This document shows positions 28,247-35,908 of a stretch of 64,000 nt of DNA, piece by piece. Every line of letters begins with the position of its first letter. Position 1 is the stretch's first letter. Origin of the DNA: Flavobacteriia bacterium (lineage in GTDB: Bacteria > Bacteroidota > Bacteroidia > Flavobacteriales > Flavobacteriaceae); contig RDYL01000002.1 of NCBI GenBank assembly GCA_004293165.1, positions 124,001 to 188,000 of the forward strand. The letters are read 5' to 3'. A model generated the notes under the pieces. The model saw only the letters and a list, made by a program, of their open reading frames with translations, was not told the origin of the DNA and made no database searches. The position numbers were made by a program, and so were the translations under genes.

Positions 28247-28615
28247 TTACATTTTTTTCGATTCAGTTACTTTGTAAGAATCACCGCCGGCAACACCTTC
28301 AATAGTTTTAGTCAACGATTCTAAAGATTGCTTTTCAGCGTCGAATTTAACAGTTGCAATTTTAGTCTCAAAATCCACAACAGCTTGTCCAACACCAGCT
28401 TGTTCTGCTAATTTATTTTCGATTGTTTTAGCACAGCCCATCGCACAAGTCATTCCATCTATAGTAAAACTTGCTGTTTGCATTTTGGCTAAATCAGCCT
28501 CGGTAAAAGCTTCTTTTTTAATTTCTTCTTTAGCCACTTCTTTGTTTTCTTGTTTACAACTTGCAAAAGAAAGCATCATTAAAAGTGCTAATCCAATATT
28601 TTTTAAATGTTTCAT
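28247..28615 (-). CDS. Lipoprotein with heavy-metal-associated (HMA) domain
   Basis: This 122-residue protein starts at the ATG at 28615 (MKHLKNIGLALLMMLSFASC, lipobox Cys20); an upstream in-frame extension to 28660 adds 15 residues that would spoil the signal. The HMA fold follows (about 50-115; FTIDGMTCAMGCAKTIENKL, then ATVKFDAEK). The metal motif is CAMGC, C-x3-C rather than the standard C-x2-C. The likely role is binding of copper or a similar ion in the periplasm or at the outer membrane. The spacing change leaves metal choice open. Confidence 0.82.
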   Translation of the reverse strand: MKHLKNIGLALLMMLSFASCKQENKEVAKEEIKKEAFTEADLAKMQTASFTIDGMTCAMGCAKTIENKLAEQAGVGQAVVDFETKIATVKFDAEKQSLESLTKTIEGVAGGDSYKVTESKKM

Positions 28616-28725
28616 AGTAGTAAAAGTTAAATTATTTACCTCTAAATAAAGGCATTGCAAAATTACAAAATTTCATAGTGCTATTTTAAAAATAAAGCCT
28701 GAATTTTGAAAGATAAAATTATGCT

Positions 28726-29595
28726 ATGGAAAACAATTCAACAAAATGGTATTTATTAGTTTTTTTAGGGTGTGTTTGGGGAAGCTCGTTCATCTTAATG
28801 CAGTTAGGTTTAAAAGGCGTAAATTCAATTCAATTGGGAAGCTTACGTATTTTATTTGCTGCAATATTCTTAATTATTGTTGGATTTAAACAAATACCAC
28901 AAATTCCATTATACAAATGGAAGTATATTGCCTTAACTGCTATATGCGGTACATTTATTCCCGCCTTTTTGTTTGCTTTTGCGCTTTCAAAAATTGATGG
29001 TTCTATTAGCTCAATATTAAACTCATTAACTCCTTTAAATACATTGTTAGTTGGACTCTTATTTTTTGGAATGAATGTTCATAGAACCCAAGTATTTGGA
29101 GTAATTATAGGATTTATTGGCTGCGCTCTGTTAGTATTATTTGGAAATGGAGAAAACACCACTGAAAATTATTATTACGCTATTTTAATTGTAATTGCTT
29201 CTATTTTTTATGGCGTCAATGTGAATTTGATTAAAAAATATTTGTCCGACTTAAAACCTTTAACAATAAGTACTGGGAATTTTTTAATCATGTTTTTTCC
29301 TGCTTTAATAGTCTTATATTTTACAGGATTTTTTGACATCATTCATGAACCCAAAGTTCAAACCTCATTAGGCTTTATTGCAATTTTAGGAATCATTGGT
29401 ACTGGATTTTCAAATATTTTATTTTTCAAACTCATTCAATTGTCTTCACCTGTTTTTGCTTCTTCAGTAACTTATATTATCCCTGTTGTAGCATTTACTT
29501 TAGGTTCTTTATTTATGAATGAATCGCTATCATTAATTCAATTATTAGGCGCAATGATTGTCTTGGTAGGTGTATACTTTTCTAGCAAAAAATAA
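28726..29595 (+). CDS. EamA/DMT-family transporter
   Basis: This 289-residue protein has ten hydrophobic segments in two EamA repeats (about 8-140 and 152-287). The typical first helix is WYLLVFLGCVWGSSFILMQ and the end of repeat 2 is LLGAMIVLVGVYFSSKK. Members export amino acids, nucleosides or other small metabolites; the substrate here is unknown. It stands alone between terminators. Confidence 0.88.
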   Translation: MENNSTKWYLLVFLGCVWGSSFILMQLGLKGVNSIQLGSLRILFAAIFLIIVGFKQIPQIPLYKWKYIALTAICGTFIPAFLFAFALSKIDGSISSILNSLTPLNTLLVGLLFFGMNVHRTQVFGVIIGFIGCALLVLFGNGENTTENYYYAILIVIASIFYGVNVNLIKKYLSDLKPLTISTGNFLIMFFPALIVLYFTGFFDIIHEPKVQTSLGFIAILGIIGTGFSNILFFKLIQLSSPVFASSVTYIIPVVAFTLGSLFMNESLSLIQLLGAMIVLVGVYFSSKK

Positions 29596-29597
29596 AA

Positions 29598-29623
29598 AAA
29601 GCGCTCAATTTCTTGAGCGCTCT
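29598..29623. terminator. Intrinsic terminator between the EamA gene and the M16 operon
   Basis: Arms agcgctcaa (29600-29608) and ttgagcgct (29613-29621) surround a 4-base loop. The seven A on the left give a T-run for the minus-strand M16 genes, while the plus side has only a weak T-rich tail. Confidence 0.75.
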
Positions 29624-29644
29624 CTATAAATTTAATCTAATTTC

Positions 29645-31696
29645 TTATTTGAAATCTGCATCAGTTACCCCTTCGTTAATTTTAACTTCAGTAGTAATTA
29701 ATTCAATTTCAATACCAACATTCATGATTGTTTTGTAAGGGAATTTTAATCCTTTAACATCTTTATAATCTTGATAGTAAGTAGTTTGTGTCATTTTTTG
29801 ACCACCTTGCTCTAATTCTTTGGCTTCAGCTACTTTAAATCCAGTTTTTACATCATAAAAATAAGTAGATTTTCCGCTTTTAACAGCATATGCATCAACT
29901 CCATTTACGTTTTCAATACCAGCTAAAGTTACCCCTTTGTCTGTTAATAAAGCTAATTCTTTAAAAGTAGTAGCTTCAGCTTGCATATCTTTTAACTCTT
30001 GGTCTTTGAAATCTTTTCTTTGACCTTGTTGCACCATGTAAGCTTCTTTATCATTAACTACTTGTTTCATCATTGTCATTCCCATTGCTTTCATTTCAAC
30101 ACCTAATTTTTTAGGAGCTGTTTTTACAACTAACTCTAAAGGCGTTCCTTGAACAGTTCCAGCCGACATTACAGCTAATGTTTTTACGTTTTTAACCGCT
30201 TTATCACCACCAATAGCTTTGATATAATCATTCAATACTGTTTGAGCTGTTACTCCTGCAGGAACAGCTTTTTTAACTGCTGGTTTTTCCGTTGGATTTC
30301 CAAATTTATCAAAGTAGAAAATTGGTAATTTTTCTCTTTTGCTCATTGTTTCTAAACCTGGTAAAACATCACCAGCTTTACCAACAATAACTACTCTAGT
30401 TTTGTCAGCTAAGAAATACTTATTAGCTGCATTTTTAATATCTTCAGCTGTAACAGCATTGATGTTTTTAATATAGTTTTCATAAAAATCTTCTGGTAAA
30501 CCTTGAGTTTCTTTGTTTAATGCATAACCCGCAATAGTAGAAGGTTTTTCAATTTGCATTACAAAGTTTCCAATATATTTAGCTTTTGCATTTTTTAAAT
30601 CTTCTTCAGAAACTAATTCTGTTCTGATTTTTTTCAATTCGTTAAAAACTTCTACAATAGCACTATCAGTTACAACATTTCTTACAGAAGAACCTGAACG
30701 GAATTTGTTAATGTATTTTCCTGAACCTATTGAAGAGTATGCTCCGTATGTCCAGCCATGTTTTTCACGTAAGTTTAAGAATAATCTTCCTTCTCCACCG
30801 CCACCTAAAATTTGGTTCGCTAAAAGAGCTGCAAAGTATTCTTTATCTGTCATTTTTAAGTTAGATAAATTAACTAATGCGATTTCAGATTGAACAGCAT
30901 TTGGTACATCAATAAAGTTAATTTGACTGTATTGAACGTCTTTAGGATCAGAATAAGTTAATTGAGGAGCAGTTGCTTTTTTCCATTTTCCAAAAAGTCT
31001 TTCAACTTCTTTTTTAACTTCTTTAAAGTTAACATCTCCTACAATTACTAAATAAGCATTTCCTGGAGCAAAATATGTGTTATAGTTTAAAACAACATCA
31101 TTTAATGTAACATTATTTAATGTTTCTTCACTAGTATATTCACCTTTGTAGTGCTCTTTACCATAAGTTAAAACATTTTCAACTCTACCTGCAATAGCTG
31201 TTACACTTTTTTCTTCAGATTTTAATCCTTCAATTAATTTTTCTTTTTCTTTTTCAAATTCTTCTTGAACAAACAATGGATTTAAAGCACCATCTGCCAT
31301 TAATTCTAGAATTCTTTTTGAATATCTTGACAATCCATTTGCAGAAGCACCTGAATCCCAAAAATTAATATTTGCTCCTAAAAAGTCAATTTCTTCATTG
31401 AAAGCATTTTTAGAAACCGATTGTGTTCCGTTACCAATCATTGAACTTAATAAATCAGAAACTCCTTTTTTAGTTCCTTCAGCATAAGGCGGATTATCTA
31501 ACGTTAAATTGAAAGAAACTCTAGGTAATTTATGATTTTCTACCACTAAAACTTTTAAACCATTTTTAAGTACAAAACTTTGTGGCTTATTAATGTTTAT
31601 TGATGGAGCTGGACCTGCTTTAGGTTGTGGTCTGTCTTGTGCTTGCATAGTCATTGTCAAAAATAAACTGGCTGCGATGTATATAAATTTTTTCAT
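29645..31696 (-). CDS. M16-family peptidase-like protein lacking HxxEH, with C-terminal LolA-like domain
   Basis: This 683-residue secreted protein has a signal peptide (MKKFIYIAASLFLTMTMQAQ); I start at the ATG 31696 rather than the in-frame TTG at 31705. Two M16 modules (about 35-250 and 250-465) match the M16 fold, but the place of the zinc motif reads SSMIGNGTQSVSKNAFNEEI, with no HxxEH. It should be an inactive partner. Residues about 485-683 form a separate beta-rich domain (YIKAIGGDKAVKNVKTLAV) resembling LolA/outer-membrane-lipoprotein-sorting folds. The active M16 gene ends 12 bases upstream, so the two probably form a periplasmic heterodimer. Confidence 0.85.
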   Translation of the reverse strand: MKKFIYIAASLFLTMTMQAQDRPQPKAGPAPSININKPQSFVLKNGLKVLVVENHKLPRVSFNLTLDNPPYAEGTKKGVSDLLSSMIGNGTQSVSKNAFNEEIDFLGANINFWDSGASANGLSRYSKRILELMADGALNPLFVQEEFEKEKEKLIEGLKSEEKSVTAIAGRVENVLTYGKEHYKGEYTSEETLNNVTLNDVVLNYNTYFAPGNAYLVIVGDVNFKEVKKEVERLFGKWKKATAPQLTYSDPKDVQYSQINFIDVPNAVQSEIALVNLSNLKMTDKEYFAALLANQILGGGGEGRLFLNLREKHGWTYGAYSSIGSGKYINKFRSGSSVRNVVTDSAIVEVFNELKKIRTELVSEEDLKNAKAKYIGNFVMQIEKPSTIAGYALNKETQGLPEDFYENYIKNINAVTAEDIKNAANKYFLADKTRVVIVGKAGDVLPGLETMSKREKLPIFYFDKFGNPTEKPAVKKAVPAGVTAQTVLNDYIKAIGGDKAVKNVKTLAVMSAGTVQGTPLELVVKTAPKKLGVEMKAMGMTMMKQVVNDKEAYMVQQGQRKDFKDQELKDMQAEATTFKELALLTDKGVTLAGIENVNGVDAYAVKSGKSTYFYDVKTGFKVAEAKELEQGGQKMTQTTYYQDYKDVKGLKFPYKTIMNVGIEIELITTEVKINEGVTDADFK

Positions 31697-31708
31697 ATTC
31701 TTCAAATC

Positions 31709-33034
31709 TTAATTTTGAGCTTTGTCTTTAGCAGGAACATAGTCTAAAATCATTCTTTGGTTTGAGTTTAGATATTTTTTTGCTGTTTCTCTAATTTCTT
31801 CTCTTGTGATAGAACGATAAATATCAATTTCAGTGTTAATTAAGTTGATATCACCATACAACATATAATAAGTTGCTAAATTATCTGCAATTCCTTCAAC
31901 AGAAGCGTTATTGCTTACATAATTACTTTCAAATTTGTTTTGAAGTTTTTGAAAATCGTTTACAGAAATTAATTCTGTTTGCATTTTTACTATTTCTTCA
32001 TCAATTTCTTTTAAAATAGATTCAGTTGTATTCGTACCCATTGGTAAACCATAAATTAAATACATACCATAATCTTCTTGACTGTAATTGAATGCTCCGA
32101 TTTGTAACGCCATTTTCTTGTCGTCAACAATTTTTTTGTATAATTTAGAACTTTTACCGTCTGATAAATAAGTTGAAATCATATCTAAGATTCTAGCATC
32201 ACGAGATTTCATTGAAGGTGTTCTGTAAGAAGCAACCAACATTGGAATTTGAATGTTTGGATCTTCCCATGAAGCTTTGAACTCTTGAGTAATAGGTGCT
32301 TCTTCTACTTTTTGACGTGTAACTGGAGCTCCTTTAGGAATTGCACTAAAATATTTAGTAATCCATTCTTTAGCTTGCGCTTTATCAAATTGACCAGCAA
32401 CAACTAAAACAGCATTATTAGGCACATAGAATTTTTTATTAAAAGCTTGGAATTCTTCTAAAGTAGCAGCATCTAAATGCTCCATTTCTCCAATAGTTGT
32501 CCATTTGTATGGATGCACTTTAAACATATTTTGTTTAACCGCTTTAATCAAGTTTCCATAAGGCTGATTATCAACACGAAGTCTTTTTTCTTCTTTAACA
32601 ACTTCATTTTGTGTATCTACACCAATCTGGTTGATTACTGGATGCATCAATCGTTCAGATTCCATCCATATAGCCAATTCTAAATTATTAGAAGGGAAAA
32701 CTTCATAATAATAAGTTCTGTCATCGGTAGTATTTGCATTATTGTTTCCTCCGTTTGCGGTAACTAATTTAAACCAGTCGCCACGACCAATATTTTTTGT
32801 TCCTTCAAATAAAAGGTGTTCAAAAAAGTGAGCAAAACCTGTTCGGTTAGGCTGTTCGTCTTTTGCTCCTACGTGGTACATAACCGAAGTGATTACTACT
32901 GGAGCTGAATTGTCTTGATGAAGTACAACGTGAAGACCGTTGTCTAAATCAAACTCTTCGAATGTTACTTTTTGAGCTGAAGCAGTTCCGCCAAGCATAA
33001 GTGCAGTTCCTAAAGCCATTAAAGATTTTTTCAT
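31709..33034 (-). CDS. M16-family zinc metallopeptidase (active subunit)
   Basis: This 441-residue secreted protein has signal MKKSLMALGTALMLGGTASAQ and an inverted zinc motif His69-Phe-Phe-Glu72-His73 (GFAHFFEHLLFEGT). A downstream acidic helix (TQNEVVKEEKR) should supply the third ligand. It has two M16 modules (about 25-240 and 245-435). The expected role is degradation of peptides in the periplasm together with the inactive partner encoded immediately downstream. Substrates are unknown. Confidence 0.92.
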   Translation of the reverse strand: MKKSLMALGTALMLGGTASAQKVTFEEFDLDNGLHVVLHQDNSAPVVITSVMYHVGAKDEQPNRTGFAHFFEHLLFEGTKNIGRGDWFKLVTANGGNNNANTTDDRTYYYEVFPSNNLELAIWMESERLMHPVINQIGVDTQNEVVKEEKRLRVDNQPYGNLIKAVKQNMFKVHPYKWTTIGEMEHLDAATLEEFQAFNKKFYVPNNAVLVVAGQFDKAQAKEWITKYFSAIPKGAPVTRQKVEEAPITQEFKASWEDPNIQIPMLVASYRTPSMKSRDARILDMISTYLSDGKSSKLYKKIVDDKKMALQIGAFNYSQEDYGMYLIYGLPMGTNTTESILKEIDEEIVKMQTELISVNDFQKLQNKFESNYVSNNASVEGIADNLATYYMLYGDINLINTEIDIYRSITREEIRETAKKYLNSNQRMILDYVPAKDKAQN

Positions 33035-33159
33035 ACGTTATTAATTTGTTGATATAATTTTAATAAGACGCAATTTCGAGATAATGTTACAATAAAACGT
33101 AATTTAAATTAAAAAAAATGCTGAAATTATTTTTTCAATATTATTATTTACCATAATAG

Positions 33160-33189
33160 TTGTTTGATTTATAAATTATTGTATATTTG
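33160..33189 (+). promoter_or_regulatory. Primary sigma promoter of rplU-rpmA
   Basis: TTG (33160-33162), a 19-bp spacer and TATATTTG (33182-33189) match the Bacteroidota consensus. The start codon is at 33222, giving a leader of about 25 nt. Confidence 0.85.
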
Positions 33190-33221
33190 CAACCTTAAAA
33201 TTTTTAACTAAAATCATTGTT

Positions 33222-33644
33222 ATGTACGCAATCGTAGAGATAGCAGGGCAACAATTCAAAGTAAGCAAAGACCAAAAGGTTTATGTTCACCGTTTAGCTT
33301 CAGAAGAAGGAACTAAAGTTTCTTTTGACAAAGTTCTTTTATTAGATGAAAACGGAACAGTAACTTTAGGCGCCCCAGCTGTAGAAGGAGCTTCTGTAGA
33401 AGCCAAAGTGTTACAACACTTAAAAGGTGATAAAGTAATTGTCTTCAAAAAGAAAAGAAGAAAAGGTTACAAAAAGAAAAATGGTCACAGACAATCATTC
33501 ACTCAAATTTTAATTGAAGGAATTGTTGCTACTGGAGCTAAGAAAAAAGCTGCTAAAAAAGAAGTTGAAGTTGAAGTAACTGAAGCTACTGAAGAAGTTA
33601 AGCCAAAAGCTAAAGCGACTAAAAAACCAAAAACTGAAGAATAA
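33222..33644 (+). CDS. rplU: 50S ribosomal protein L21
   Basis: This 140-residue protein covers the L21 domain (about 1-102; [19 protein letters not shown], then [19 protein letters not shown]). It adds a low-complexity Lys/Glu/Ala-rich tail of about 38 residues ([19 protein letters not shown]), longer than the E. coli protein (103). Such tails are common in Bacteroidota L21. L21 binds 23S rRNA in the large subunit. rpmA follows 18 bp later. Confidence 0.97.
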   Translation: MYAIVEIAGQQFKVSKDQKVYVHRLASEEGTKVSFDKVLLLDENGTVTLGAPAVEGASVEAKVLQHLKGDKVIVFKKKRRKGYKKKNGHRQSFTQILIEGIVATGAKKKAAKKEVEVEVTEATEEVKPKAKATKKPKTEE

Positions 33645-33662
33645 CATTTAAAATATAACATC

Positions 33663-33923
33663 ATGGCTCACAAGAAAGGTGTCGGTAGTTCGAAGAATGG
33701 TAGAGAATCAGAATCGAAACGTTTAGGCGTTAAGATTTATGGTGGTCAAGCTGCTATTGCTGGAAACATCATTGTTAGACAAAGAGGTTCTAAGCACAAC
33801 CCAGGTGAAAATGTTTACATGGGTAAAGATCATACTTTACATGCTAAAGTTGATGGAGTTGTAAAATTCCAAAAGAAAGCGGAAAACAAATCATATGTAT
33901 CTGTAATCCCTTTCGAAGCTTAA
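33663..33923 (+). CDS. rpmA: 50S ribosomal protein L27
   Basis: This 86-residue protein begins [20 protein letters not shown], the standard L27 N-terminus near the peptidyl transferase centre, without the cleaved extension found in Firmicutes. It continues with [19 protein letters not shown]. It is co-transcribed with rplU and ends at a strong terminator. Confidence 0.98.
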   Translation: MAHKKGVGSSKNGRESESKRLGVKIYGGQAAIAGNIIVRQRGSKHNPGENVYMGKDHTLHAKVDGVVKFQKKAENKSYVSVIPFEA

Positions 33924-33942
33924 TAATCTTTATTAGCAACAT

Positions 33943-33973
33943 AAAAAAACCTCTCCAATTGGAGAGGTTTTTT
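33943..33973 (+). terminator. Intrinsic terminator of rplU-rpmA
   Basis: Arms aacctctcc and ggagaggtt around an aatt loop, flanked by seven A and seven T. Confidence 0.9.
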
Positions 33974-33975
33974 TA

Positions 33976-34541
33976 TGTTGTCGTGTCATAGAGAAATTGA
34001 ACTCTAATTTAATTTTTGAGTTTAGCACTATTGTTGTAAAATGATAGAATTTGAGAATTTAACTATCTATAATAACGCTTAATTTAGCTAAAAGAATTAT
34101 GAAAAAAGAGTTAAATACTCGACATTATCATTGTATTTTTGAATTCATACTTTTTTAGTTTATTTTCATATTAATAAATAAAAAAATTAATTGAAATTTA
34201 AATATTTAAGCTTAATTAACATCAAACAACTATTTAAAAACCCAAATTTATTTACCACATAAACTAATAAAGAATAATTAAATTCCAAAAGGTTAAGTAT
34301 TGTAAATGCTCAATATGTATATTCTTTTACACAAACATGAATTAAAAGAACAATAGATCTAAAGGCTAGTATAGTAAAACCTTTTTAAAAAAGGTGTTAA
34401 TTTTTTTTTAAAAATATAAAATTGAGATTATTAAAACAAAATTTCTACAAAATGTTAACTCTATTGATAAATAAAAAATAAAAATATCAAATGTTAATTA
34501 GATTTTAAGCAAAGCGTGAGTATACTTAATTTACTTAGTAT
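33976..34541. other. AT-rich stretch without a gene
   Basis: These about 570 bp are very AT-rich and have no ORF of credible size; the longest start (34099) gives 19 codons. A weak inverted repeat, acctttt/aaaaggt, occurs at about 34379-34395 with a nine-T run shortly after. I see no RNA gene or repeat that I recognise. Confidence 0.6.
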
Positions 34542-34549
34542 TATCTTTG
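34542..34549 (+). promoter_or_regulatory. Candidate -7 element of the serine hydrolase gene
   Basis: TATCTTTG matches TAnnTTTG, 24 bp before the ATG at 34574. No TTG -33 element is visible at the right distance. Confidence 0.45.
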
Positions 34550-34573
34550 AATGTTATTTTAAACTCCCTATAA

Positions 34574-35605
34574 ATGAAATCTATATTTTCTAAAAAAATT
34601 TCAATTTCTTATATTTCTGCTATTGCAACAATTGTTATTACTTGTTTTTCAACTTTTTTAGTTTCTAGTTTTTTTTTTAAAGAAACAAACATTAAAGATT
34701 TAGACGTATCAGATGGAACCAATTTATGTAATTATAAAGTAAAACGATTAGATGGCTACAGTTTCATCAAGCCATTAATGTTTGTTGATGAGGAATGTGA
34801 AGGAGATAATTTAGCACAAATTAAACATGAAATAAATACTATTATTCAGAAACATAAATCAATGAGTAATGTTATTTCTACTTCTGTTTATTTGAGAGAC
34901 TACAATAATGGTGATTGGATGACTATTAATGATGATTTACAATATGAACCTGGTTCATTGTTTAAAGTGCCTATTTTAATAGCTTACCTTAAAATGAGTG
35001 AGGATATTCCAGGGCTTTTGGATCAAGAATTATTATTTCATACCCCTTTTGATATTGGAAAAAATGTTGCATTTCAATCTAAAAACATTCAGTTAGGGCA
35101 TAAATACAAAATAAGAGAATTATTAAAATACATGATAGCATATTCTGACAATAATGCAACTGCAATATTGAATAATAATTTAAAACCCGAAATTTTAACT
35201 AAATTATTTTTAGATTTAAATTTAGAAGTCCCAAATCCCAAAGCAAAGCATTATTATTTTACACCAAAGAATTATTCTTTATTTATGAGAGCTATTTATA
35301 ATGCTTCATATTTATCAGATGAAAATTCTGAATTTGCAGCGGAATTATTAGGAAAATGTAATTTTAAAGAAGGCATTTTGAGTGGCCTACCAAAAGATAT
35401 AAAAATAGCTCATAAATTTGGTGAATCTGGAACCAATCAAGAACGTCAATTGCATGAATCAGCAATTGTATATCTTAGAAACAAGCCCTATTTATTAACT
35501 ATTATGACAAAGGGGAAAGATAACACCTCTTTAACTAATATTATTAGTGAAATATCCACGGCAGTGTATAATAATATGCTCAATCAAGCCGAAGAAGTTT
35601 TTTAG
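34574..35605 (+). CDS. Class A beta-lactamase-like serine hydrolase, membrane-anchored
   Basis: This 343-residue protein has an N-terminal transmembrane segment (about 12-35; ISAIATIVITCFSTFLVSSFF), so it is probably anchored in the inner membrane facing the periplasm. Catalytic motifs of the penicillin-binding/beta-lactamase fold are present: Ser128-Leu-Phe-Lys131 (EPGSLFKVPIL), Ser191-Asp-Asn193 (AYSDNNATAIL) and Lys281-Phe-Gly (HKFGESG). The omega-loop region (about 205-230) shows no ExxLN with the deacylating Glu166. It may therefore be a cell-wall or peptide hydrolase rather than a resistance enzyme. It is isolated in AT-rich DNA with no operon partner. Confidence 0.78.
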   Translation: MKSIFSKKISISYISAIATIVITCFSTFLVSSFFFKETNIKDLDVSDGTNLCNYKVKRLDGYSFIKPLMFVDEECEGDNLAQIKHEINTIIQKHKSMSNVISTSVYLRDYNNGDWMTINDDLQYEPGSLFKVPILIAYLKMSEDIPGLLDQELLFHTPFDIGKNVAFQSKNIQLGHKYKIRELLKYMIAYSDNNATAILNNNLKPEILTKLFLDLNLEVPNPKAKHYYFTPKNYSLFMRAIYNASYLSDENSEFAAELLGKCNFKEGILSGLPKDIKIAHKFGESGTNQERQLHESAIVYLRNKPYLLTIMTKGKDNTSLTNIISEISTAVYNNMLNQAEEVF

Positions 35606-35817
35606 CATTAGCTAATCCTCATTAAACATAGAAACTTACTTTCAAATTAAATACAGTTTTAATTTAATTGTATTATTTGAATAAATTCTAATTATTTATA
35701 ATTTCTTTAGAATACTAAATCTGAATTGTTTTAATTGTAAAAATTTAAATTAAATAGAATAATTAAAAATCGAAATTATTTATAGTATTAACTTTAGTAT
35801 AAAATCAAATTCAAAGA
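35606..35817. other. AT-rich gene-free stretch after the serine hydrolase
   Basis: No gene, RNA or repeat is recognised here; the sequence is mostly A and T. The convergent genes on both sides end in the hairpin at 35818-35846. Confidence 0.55.
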
Positions 35818-35846
35818 AATAAGTCCGATAAAATATCGGACTTATT
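35818..35846. terminator. Hairpin between convergent genes
   Basis: Two perfect 13-base arms (left aataagtccgata) surround an aaa loop. The T-tract is weak on both sides, so efficiency is uncertain. It is placed between the serine hydrolase and the large secreted protein, 62 bp past the end of the latter. Confidence 0.6.
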
Positions 35847-35908
35847 ATTGTCAAAATTAATTATAAATTAGTCCAAATTTCTAGAATATTAAAAAGTTTT
35901 AATTAAAA

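Noticed and set aside
34379..34410. Possible terminator in the AT-rich gap
   Set aside because: The inverted repeat is only A/T plus two G-C pairs, and the T-run is 5-6 bases away; no upstream gene needs it because rpmA already has a strong terminator.
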